A stretch of 9,624 nt of DNA. Source: an uncultured Eubacteriales bacterium (lineage in GTDB: Bacteria; Bacillota; Clostridia; Peptostreptococcales; Anaerovoracaceae). This document shows positions 1-4,695 of the stretch, one piece after another (the stretch's first letter is position 1; the number at the start of each line of letters is the position of its first letter). Below the pieces are notes generated by a model. That model ran no database searches. It worked only from the letters and a program-made list of their open reading frames with translations, and had not been told where the DNA came from. A program made the translations under genes and the position numbers. Where the stretch lies: contig UQMQ01000091.1 of NCBI GenBank assembly GCA_900542245.1, forward strand, positions 1 through 9,624. Direction: 5' to 3'.

Positions 1-1
1 C

Positions 2-70
2 AACGAACAGCTGGAAAAACTGCTCAAAAAATACAAAAACAGCGGCAAAAACCTTGGCCGCGAGGAGTAG
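2..70 (+). CDS. C-terminal end of an unidentified protein (5' part outside window)
   Basis: Frame 2 is open from the window edge to a TAG at 68-70 and encodes 22 residues, NEQLEKLLKKYKNSGKNLGR then EE. The peptide is lysine-rich and helical with a hydrophilic tail, as expected for the end of a cytoplasmic protein. A bidirectional terminator lies about 70 nt downstream, which suits a rightward gene ending here. Too little remains to name a family. The reading frame and strand are inferred from the terminator position and the protein-like composition. Confidence 0.5.
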   Translation, partial: NEQLEKLLKKYKNSGKNLGREE

Positions 71-142
71 CCTGCAGAAGACTGAAAAAAGCGAACATAA
101 ACAAAAAGCGGATATAAATGTAAAAAAGAAAATAGGAACAGC

Positions 143-174
143 AAAAGAGACACGCGGCGCCGCATGTCTCTTTT
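143..174. terminator. Bidirectional Rho-independent terminator between convergent genes
   Basis: A perfect 10-bp stem pairs AAAAGAGACA (143-152) with TGTCTCTTTT (165-174). The GC-rich 12-nt loop can form a further GCG/CGC pairing. The A-run on one side and T-run on the other give a U-tract on both strands. It can therefore end the rightward gene stopping at 70 and the leftward queT gene stopping at 180. Confidence 0.8.
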
Positions 175-179
175 CGATT

Positions 180-674
180 CTATCTATTGAAGATAGTTGT
201 CTTTTTTAAGGCTTTGTGAAGCAGCAGCCCTAAGACCCCGCAGGAGATGATTTCTCCCGCGCCGACCGTCATCGCCAGATACCAGTAAGCGTCCTCCACT
301 CCATAGACCCGCTGCAGCACCAGCGGTACGATGATGATGTTTGAGAGGATCGGCGGCAAAACCGCCAGTACCGGATTTTTTTTGCGCAAAAGGCGTGTGC
401 CGACCGCCCCGATGAGTGTCGCCAGAGAGCCGAATACGACGTCCCAGATGGCACATCCGGTCAAAAGATTTGCCAGTACGCAGCCGACAGCCAGTCCCGG
501 CACCGCAGCGGCGGTAAAGACGGGAAGGATGGTCAGTGCTTCGGACAGTCTGACCTGGATCACGCCGCTTGCAAGTCCTGCAAGGTTGGCGATAAAGGTT
601 AAAACGACGTACAGAGCGGCAATCATTGCGCCCTGCGTTAAATCAAGCAATAGGATAGAGTTTTTTTTGTTCAT
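180..674 (-). CDS. queT: QueT-family queuosine-precursor ECF transporter, substrate-binding (S) component
   Basis: This 164-aa very hydrophobic protein should be the S component of an energy-coupling factor transporter that takes up a queuosine precursor (preQ1 or preQ0) for tRNA modification. It works with the shared EcfT/EcfA module, which is not in this window. About five or six membrane segments are visible at residues 12-34, 44-71 (possibly two), 74-96, 101-125 and 129-156. The segment VIQVRLSEALTILPVF near residues 38-53 is characteristic of the QueT family as I recall it. Length is normal. The ATG at 674 has AAAGGA about 11 nt upstream, inside a hairpin that would hide it. The gene ends just before a bidirectional terminator. 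Substrate assignment rests on family knowledge only. Confidence 0.85.
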   Translation of the reverse strand: MNKKNSILLLDLTQGAMIAALYVVLTFIANLAGLASGVIQVRLSEALTILPVFTAAAVPGLAVGCVLANLLTGCAIWDVVFGSLATLIGAVGTRLLRKKNPVLAVLPPILSNIIIVPLVLQRVYGVEDAYWYLAMTVGAGEIISCGVLGLLLHKALKKTTIFNR

Positions 675-686
675 AATAGTGAGGTT

Positions 687-712
687 CCTTTATATGATAT
701 TTATATAAAAGG
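687..712 (-). promoter_or_regulatory. Hairpin sequestering the queT Shine-Dalgarno sequence
   Basis: Read on the minus strand, CCUUUUAUAU (712 to 703) pairs with AUAUAAAGG (695 to 687), with one bulged base and a 7-nt loop. The right arm contains the AAAGG of the queT ribosome binding site, so in the folded state ribosomes would be excluded. It lies directly downstream of the structured leader, as expected for the expression platform of a translational riboswitch. The pairing is seen directly; the regulatory role is inferred. Confidence 0.55.
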
Positions 713-839
713 GTGCCACTACTGATGACAGGACTCCCTGCGCGATCCGCCGCAGCTTTGCAGGCAGCGCGCGAAACATGCACAGCGTACGAAAGTACGA
801 AAAGTCGTGAAATGCTGCGCAGCAGCGTTTGGAGTCAAG
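687..839 (-). promoter_or_regulatory. Structured queT leader, candidate preQ1 riboswitch (possibly class III)
   Basis: The 167-nt gap between the EcsC-family gene and queT folds on the minus strand. GACUCC (836-831) pairs with GGAGUC (737-732) and CUGCGC (822-817) with GCGCAG (743-738), stacked across an 8-nt one-sided bulge. The enclosed arm holds a perfect CGUAC-UUUC-GUACG hairpin (799-786). A smaller UGUCA/UGGCA stem (730-726 with 718-714) and the Shine-Dalgarno hairpin follow. queT genes of Firmicutes are often controlled by preQ1 riboswitches, and the large class III type is known from Faecalibacterium and relatives. I identify it from gene context and architecture, not from a matched consensus. 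The alternative is a plus-strand RNA from the same segment. Confidence 0.45.
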
Positions 840-841
840 AA

Positions 842-1675
842 TCAGCCGGTGAAGTCGGCTTTTTTGCTTTCTAAGAATCGACGGCGGTATTTGAGCACCG
901 CGTAATCGCTGATGCGGTTGACGTAGATCGGGTCAAAAATGCCGCCCGCGATGCCGATCACAAATTGTCCCTGCAGGAATTTGGTATAAATCATCTCCTG
1001 CGACAGACCGGCAGAGGTTGCCTTCATCTGATCCGCCTTGCTGACCGTCCAGCTGCCCTCCGGCATGCGGTCTCCCGCGCGGACGATCTGGTGAATCTCT
1101 TCGTTGAGCGCTTCGTTTTTTTCGCGAAAAGCTTCCTCGTCGCACATCGCCGCCTCGATAACCTTGAGGATAAAAATCTTTTCCTCGTCGGTATCGTAGC
1201 TGTAACCGTAGCTGAGTGCGATCTCGTAAACGCTCTTGAGCACCATCGCGATGAACAGCGGAATATCGGGAATCCCGGCGCCGATGAATCCCAGTCCGAT
1301 GCCCTCGATGCTGGAAATAGCAAGGTTCAGGCTCTTGGCTGACTTTGCCTGTCTGGTAAAATTCCGAACGGTTTTGCGGTCCTCGGAAATCTGAGCCGCG
1401 TAGGTATTGACCTTGAAGTCCGTTTCTCGTTTGCCCTTGTTGTAAGTTTTTTCGATCACGCCGGTGCCCTTTTCGAAGATGATCTCAAACGCCTTCAAAA
1501 AAGCCGCATTCAGCGTGCCTGTGAGCTTATCAGGGACAAAACGATCCAGTTTTTGAACCAGAACGGAGGTCGGGCCTTCCTTGCGCTTGGCCTCAAACTT
1601 CGCTTCTCGCTTCATGAGGTCGGCCCATTCGATTTCCCAAGGTGATTTCTTATGAAAAAAAGCCAAAATCTTCAC
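842..1675 (-). CDS. EcsC family protein
   Basis: This 277-aa protein resembles the EcsC family, named after the third gene of the Bacillus subtilis ecs locus; its biochemical role is not established. The typical features are visible: an N-terminal WEIEW segment (residues 13-17), a charged helical region, then a glycine-rich hydrophobic segment around residues 124-158 containing IGAGIPDIPLFIAMVLKSVY, and a second one near 236-252. There is no ABC transporter gene beside it, so it is not part of an ecsAB-type operon here. The longest start is GTG at 1673-1675, which sits almost on top of the GAGGGGG sequence. A TTG at codon 4 (1664-1666) has AGGGGGTGA at ideal spacing and may be the true start. 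A sigma-A promoter lies just upstream. Confidence 0.8.
   Translation of the reverse strand: MKILAFFHKKSPWEIEWADLMKREAKFEAKRKEGPTSVLVQKLDRFVPDKLTGTLNAAFLKAFEIIFEKGTGVIEKTYNKGKRETDFKVNTYAAQISEDRKTVRNFTRQAKSAKSLNLAISSIEGIGLGFIGAGIPDIPLFIAMVLKSVYEIALSYGYSYDTDEEKIFILKVIEAAMCDEEAFREKNEALNEEIHQIVRAGDRMPEGSWTVSKADQMKATSAGLSQEMIYTKFLQGQFVIGIAGGIFDPIYVNRISDYAVLKYRRRFLESKKADFTG
844..865 (+). terminator. Terminator-like hairpin on the plus strand inside the 3' end of the EcsC-family gene
   Basis: AGCCG (844-848) and CGGCT (856-860) pair around a 7-nt loop and are followed by a run of six T (860-865) on the plus strand. No plus-strand protein gene ends here. It overlaps the last codons of the leftward EcsC-family gene, so it may be coincidental coding sequence. 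If real, it would end an RNA antisense to the queT leader. Confidence 0.3.
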
Positions 1676-1693
1676 CCCCTCTTTTTCGTATTT

Positions 1694-1722
1694 ATTCTAA
1701 CACGCGCATCGGAATTTCGCAA
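1694..1722 (-). promoter_or_regulatory. Sigma-A promoter for the EcsC-family gene
   Basis: On the minus strand, TTGCGA (1722-1717) and TAGAAT (1699-1694) are separated by 17 nt. The -10 lies about 20 nt before the start codon, giving a very short leader. It is divergent from the promoter at 1762-1790. Confidence 0.6.
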
Positions 1723-1761
1723 GGCAGCCCTAGGACATTTTTGCGAATCTGTCCAAAAACC

Positions 1762-1790
1762 TTGTCTTTTCGCGACGATTGCTGTATAAT
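1762..1790 (+). promoter_or_regulatory. Sigma-A promoter for the E2-fold acyltransferase-like gene
   Basis: TTGTCT (1762-1767) and a consensus TATAAT (1785-1790) are separated by exactly 17 nt. Transcription would start near 1797, leaving a leader of about 70 nt before the ATG at 1870. Confidence 0.8.
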
Positions 1791-1817
1791 GAAACGGAAT
1801 ATTTTAGCGAAACCTGA

Positions 1818-1836
1818 ATATCCCGCTGCGGGATAT
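1818..1836 (+). repeat. Perfect hairpin in the 5' leader
   Basis: ATATCCCG (1818-1825) and CGGGATAT (1829-1836) form a perfect 8-bp stem with a 3-nt loop, about 20 nt before the Shine-Dalgarno sequence. No U-tract follows, so it is not a terminator. It could stabilise the mRNA or bind a protein; no function is shown. Confidence 0.45.
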
Positions 1837-1869
1837 CGTAAAGCATACAGACACCAAAGGAGGTCTTAC

Positions 1870-2739
1870 ATGTATAGAACAGACGGCAATCGCGTCAGGG
1901 GAAACGATGCCATGTATGAGCTGGTGCCGCACATCATGCCGAAACGCTATGACGCGTCGAACAGTATCAAGGTGGAGATCGACCTCGACCCGATCCAGGA
2001 ATACATCTGCCGATGCCGCAAAAAGGGCATCAGCATGAGCCACATGAGCGTCATCATTGCGGGCTATCTGCGCGCCGCTTCACAAAATCCGTATCTGAAT
2101 CGATTTTGCATGAACAAAAAGATCTATGCCCGCAATCATTTCTGCGTATCTTTCGTAACGCTGACACCGGGCAAGGAGAGCGATACGGTCACCAAGCTGT
2201 ATTTTAATATGGACGATACGATTTTTGAAGTCAACCGCAAGGTGCAGGAGGCCATCGAAAAAATCCAGAATCCGGACGCGGAGAACTCTTTGGATAAGCT
2301 GATGGCGACACTGCTGCGGGTACCGTTTCTGGTCACACTGACAGTCGATATCCTAAAGCTTCTGGATCGCTTTTTCACCCTGCCGTTTTCGGTGGTGGAC
2401 GCAAGCCCGTTTCATACGTCGCTGTTTGTGACCAATCTGGCATCGATCCGCACAAACGCCATTTATCACCACCTGTATGAATTCGGCACGACGAGCGTGT
2501 TCGTTTCGATGGGACAGCCGATAAAGCGCGCGGTGCCGAACGGCGAAACCCTTGCCGAGAAAAAAATCATGGAGCTTGGGATCGTGACGGACGAACGGAT
2601 TGCCAACGGGCACTATTATGGCCGCTGCTTTCGAGAGGTCAATCGTCTGTTTAAGAATCCGGAGCTGCTCGAACAGCCGCCGGAGCAGATCGTACCGGAC
2701 CCGCACGTCAAACCAAATCGCAAGTGGATCGTAAAATAA
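1870..2739 (+). CDS. 2-oxoacid dehydrogenase E2-fold acyltransferase-like protein, catalytic residues missing
   Basis: This 289-aa protein resembles the catalytic domain of E2 acyltransferases (chloramphenicol-acetyltransferase fold) without a lipoyl or subunit-binding domain. The C-terminal motif normally DHRxxDG reads DERIANG (residues 241-247): Glu242 replaces the catalytic His and Asn246 replaces the Asp. Other fold-typical stretches are PFHTSLFVTNL (180-190) and FGTTSVFVSMG (205-215). As I recall, a family of such stand-alone proteins in Clostridia also has Glu at the His position, so it is probably not a normal acyltransferase. The ATG at 1870 is chosen because AAAGGAGG (1856-1863) lies 6 nt before it; the frame is open further upstream, beyond the promoter, without a usable site. 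A small membrane protein gene follows 90 nt later. Confidence 0.75.
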   Translation: MYRTDGNRVRGNDAMYELVPHIMPKRYDASNSIKVEIDLDPIQEYICRCRKKGISMSHMSVIIAGYLRAASQNPYLNRFCMNKKIYARNHFCVSFVTLTPGKESDTVTKLYFNMDDTIFEVNRKVQEAIEKIQNPDAENSLDKLMATLLRVPFLVTLTVDILKLLDRFFTLPFSVVDASPFHTSLFVTNLASIRTNAIYHHLYEFGTTSVFVSMGQPIKRAVPNGETLAEKKIMELGIVTDERIANGHYYGRCFREVNRLFKNPELLEQPPEQIVPDPHVKPNRKWIVK

Positions 2740-2829
2740 CGAAATCATCCGGCAGACTGTGATCTGGCTGCGGCACGCACCGCACCGTCGGGTAACATCC
2801 GATTGTCGTATAAAAGAAAAGGAGAAAAA

Positions 2830-3135
2830 ATGACAAAAAAAGGAACGGATATTGTTGCGTATATCACGATCGTCGGCTGGGTGCTGGCTTTTGCCTGCGG
2901 GACCAGAACAGAATCCGGCTTTCATCTGAATCAGGCGCTGGTTCTGTTTTTGGCCAATGTGGTATGGGGAATCGTGGCTAAGATTCTGGCCTTTATCCCA
3001 ATCTTAGGATGGATCGCATTGGGAGTCGGCTATCTGGTGTTGTTTGTCTTTTGGGTGATGGGTCTTGTCAGCGCGATACAAGGCGAGGAAAAACCGCTGC
3101 CGCTGATTGGTGAAATGCACATCCTCAATTTTTAG
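2830..3135 (+). CDS. Small membrane protein, DUF4870-like
   Basis: This 101-aa protein has about three membrane-spanning helices: residues 9-24, 36-57 and 59-84. The HLNQALVLFLANVVWG segment after the first helix, and the ending SAIQGEEKPLPLIGEMHIL, resemble DUF4870 (Tic20-like) membrane proteins, whose function is unknown. The start ATG at 2830 has AAAAGGAG 6 nt upstream; the longer open frame starting at 2803 would use a poorer site. It lies 90 nt after the E2-like gene with no terminator between them, so co-transcription is likely. A strong hairpin follows at 3163. No signal peptide cleavage site or catalytic motif is visible. Confidence 0.7.
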   Translation: MTKKGTDIVAYITIVGWVLAFACGTRTESGFHLNQALVLFLANVVWGIVAKILAFIPILGWIALGVGYLVLFVFWVMGLVSAIQGEEKPLPLIGEMHILNF

Positions 3136-3162
3136 GTTAAAAATCTCACAACAAAATCAAAG

Positions 3163-3237
3163 GACCCGCATGGGGCTGCTCCGCGATGCGTCTGGCATGC
3201 GTCAGGAAGGAAGCCCCTGCGGGTCTTACTGTTTTTT
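3163..3237 (+). terminator. Long imperfect hairpin followed by a T-run, probable terminator
   Basis: GACCCGCA (3163-3170) and GGGGCT (3172-3177), separated by one bulged T, pair fully with AGCCCCTGCGGGTC (3212-3225), giving 14 bp. The apical part can fold further: CGC and AUGC pair with GCAU and GCG around 3182-3201. Six T follow at 3232-3237, but after a 6-nt gap, so the terminator is atypical. It lies 27 nt after the stop of the small membrane protein gene. It could instead be a separate small structured RNA. Confidence 0.55.
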
Positions 3238-3250
3238 GATTATATGGAGA

Positions 3251-3275
3251 GGAAATATCGCATAGCGATATTTCC
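3251..3275. repeat. Perfect 11-bp inverted repeat (hairpin A)
   Basis: GGAAATATCGC (3251-3261) and its exact reverse complement GCGATATTTCC (3265-3275) are separated by ATA. It is the first of three consecutive hairpins between two convergent genes. Confidence 0.75.
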
Positions 3276-3302
3276 GGAATAGCGACAAAGCATCTTGCGA
3301 AG

Positions 3303-3324
3303 TGGCGCTCATGGGTGAGCGCCA
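3303..3324. repeat. Perfect 9-bp inverted repeat (hairpin B)
   Basis: TGGCGCTCA (3303-3311) and TGAGCGCCA (3316-3324) pair around TGGG. Its last base is one nucleotide before the start of hairpin C. Confidence 0.75.
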
Positions 3325-3325
3325 T

Positions 3326-3364
3326 GTGCGCATAAAAATCTCTGATTTCGTTATGCGCACTTTT
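3326..3364. repeat. Perfect 10-bp inverted repeat with inner stem and T-run (hairpin C)
   Basis: GTGCGCATAA (3326-3335) pairs with TTATGCGCAC (3351-3360). Inside, AAATC (3336-3340) pairs with GATTT (3344-3348) around TCT, leaving a two-base bulge. TTTT follows at 3361-3364, so on the plus strand this could act as a weak terminator. For the leftward threonine aldolase gene it is simply a 3' untranslated hairpin. Confidence 0.7.
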
Positions 3365-3411
3365 GTCCGATGTGTAGCGATGTGAACCGCGTTCGCTCTA
3401 CAGCCTCAGCC

Positions 3412-4434
3412 TTACAGCGCCCGAAGCAGGGCGTCCACCTCGGATTCCTGTGTGTTCCAGTTAGTGACGAGGCGAATGACGGAGCGGTGGTCATCGTATG
3501 GACACCACGTATAGAAGAAGAACTCTTTTTCCAGTTCCGCAATTTTGTCATTGTTCATGATGACAAAGACCTGATTGGTCTGATGCGGGATCCAGAGCTG
3601 ATATCCGGCGTCGGTGACGCCTTTGGCGAGCTTGATCGCCATTTCGTTTTCGTGACGCGCGAGTTGATAATACAGCGAGTCTTTGCCACCCGCAAGCAGC
3701 GCCTGCATCTGCACCGCAATCAGTCTGCCTTTGGCGAGCAGCGCGCAGGCGCGTTTCACCATGTAGCGGAAGTGGTCGTTGATGCGATCATCGAGGATGA
3801 CCAGTGCTTCACCGAACAGCGCGCCGAGCTTCGTGCCGCCGATATAGAAGGCATCCGCGAGCTCCGCGAGATCCGTCAGTTCCACGTCGTTGCCCGGCCA
3901 GGTCAGCGCGGTTCCCAGACGCGCGCCGTCAATATAAAAGTAAAGCTCATGCTTCTTGCAGCAGTCGCGCAGCGCAGTCAGCTCCGCCTTGGTGTAGACA
4001 CCGCCGTTTTCTGTCGGATGCGTGATATATGCCATCTTCGGGATGACCGTGTGCTCGTCCTCATGGTGCAGCATAACCTGCTCGATCGCCTCCGGCGTCA
4101 GCTTGCCGTCCTCGGTCGGCGCGGCAAAGACGCGATGTCCGTGCATTTCGACGGAACCGGTTTCATGGACATAGATATGCCCGGTGCTCGGTGAAATCAC
4201 ACCCTCGTAAGGGCGCAGTGCCGAGGCGATGGTGATGGTATTCGTCGGTGTGCCGCCTACCATAAAATGTACATGGGCATCCGGTCTGCCGATCATTTCG
4301 CGGATCATATCCGCGCAGGCGTGCGAGAACTGATCGTCGCCGTAGCCGTCTGTATGCTCCATATTCGTCTCCTGCAGCGCCGCCATCACCTTCGGGTGCG
4401 CGCCGAGACTGTAGTCACTTCTAAAATAGATCAT
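3412..4434 (-). CDS. ltaE: Low-specificity L-threonine aldolase (PLP-dependent)
   Basis: This 340-aa protein belongs to the beta-eliminating lyase/threonine aldolase family of fold-type I PLP enzymes. It should cleave L-threonine or allo-threonine to glycine and acetaldehyde in the cytoplasm. Typical features are visible in order: MIYFRSDYSLG at the N-terminus, GGTPTN (60-65) for phosphate binding, His90 in the HIYVHETG segment that should stack on the cofactor, IDGARL (168-173) with the Asp and Arg that contact PLP, and GGTKLG (199-204) with Lys202 as the predicted Schiff-base lysine. Length is normal for the family. AGGAGG lies 6 nt before the ATG, and a good promoter lies upstream. The gene stands alone; the symbol is by family, and other amino acid substrates are possible. 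Confidence 0.88.
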   Translation of the reverse strand: MIYFRSDYSLGAHPKVMAALQETNMEHTDGYGDDQFSHACADMIREMIGRPDAHVHFMVGGTPTNTITIASALRPYEGVISPSTGHIYVHETGSVEMHGHRVFAAPTEDGKLTPEAIEQVMLHHEDEHTVIPKMAYITHPTENGGVYTKAELTALRDCCKKHELYFYIDGARLGTALTWPGNDVELTDLAELADAFYIGGTKLGALFGEALVILDDRINDHFRYMVKRACALLAKGRLIAVQMQALLAGGKDSLYYQLARHENEMAIKLAKGVTDAGYQLWIPHQTNQVFVIMNNDKIAELEKEFFFYTWCPYDDHRSVIRLVTNWNTQESEVDALLRAL

Positions 4435-4466
4435 AGGAAACCTCCTGCAAATTTATATCTACCCAC

Positions 4467-4495
4467 ATCATAGCACCCGCAGGGCAAAAGGTCAA
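4467..4495 (-). promoter_or_regulatory. Sigma-A promoter for the threonine aldolase gene
   Basis: On the minus strand, TTGACC (4495-4490) and TATGAT (4472-4467) are 17 nt apart, close to consensus. Transcription would begin about 25 nt before the start codon. A strong ribosome binding site (AGGAGG, 4446-4441) follows. Confidence 0.8.
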
Positions 4496-4514
4496 TCAAA
4501 ATGCGCATGCGGCG

Positions 4515-4630
4515 AATAAGTCAAATAGTGAAAATGATTTTGTTTTTCCGTATATAATTTGACTTATTTTTTTAATATTTTATTTGCTATACGAAAAAGT
4601 AAAAAAGAATGAAGAAATAAATAAAATATT
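4515..4630. repeat. Three interlocked inverted repeats in an AT-rich spacer
   Basis: Repeat 1 is AATAAGTCAAAT (4515-4526) with ATTTGACTTATT (4557-4568). Repeat 2 is TTTTTCCGTATA (4543-4554) with TATACGAAAAA (4588-4598), with one bulged C. Repeat 3 is AATATTTTATTT (4574-4585) with AAATAAAATATT (4619-4630). Each left arm falls within the loop of the preceding repeat or beside its right arm, so the three pairings overlap. They lie between the divergent promoters of the threonine aldolase gene and the AlbA_2/HATPase gene. Repeat 3 contains only A and T and could be chance; repeat 1 is less likely to be. Confidence 0.5.
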
Positions 4631-4641
4631 TTGAGAAAACA

Positions 4642-4670
4642 TTGCATAAATAAAAATAAAATGGTAGAAT
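4642..4670 (+). promoter_or_regulatory. Sigma-A promoter with extended -10 for the AlbA_2/HATPase gene
   Basis: TTGCAT (4642-4647) and TAGAAT (4665-4670) are 17 nt apart, with TGG directly before the -10 (extended -10). The expected start near 4677 leaves a leader of only about 20 nt, containing the AAAGGGGAG ribosome binding site. Confidence 0.75.
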
Positions 4671-4695
4671 CTAAAATGAAAGGGGAGTGGGAAAT

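Noticed and set aside
721..775. CTGATGA followed later by GAAAC on the plus strand, hammerhead-ribozyme-like.
   Set aside because: The CAGG/CCTG stem after CTGATGA is not followed by GAAA, and no stem III or cleavage site lines up.
1642..1869. Upstream extension of the E2-like reading frame.
   Set aside because: It crosses the -35/-10 promoter and lacks a ribosome binding site, whereas the ATG at 1870 has AAAGGAGG at good spacing.
3201..3214. GTCAGGAAGGAAGC resembles the SRP RNA (ffs) GUCAGG...GGAAGGAAGC motif.
   Set aside because: The UCCGG that forms the conserved apical stem and tetraloop is missing, the motif is not at the hairpin tip, and the rest of the fold does not match the linear SRP hairpin.
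3370..4194. Plus-strand open frame of 274 codons opposite the threonine aldolase gene.
   Set aside because: It is the shadow of a gene with recognised PLP-enzyme motifs, and its translation looks like no protein family.
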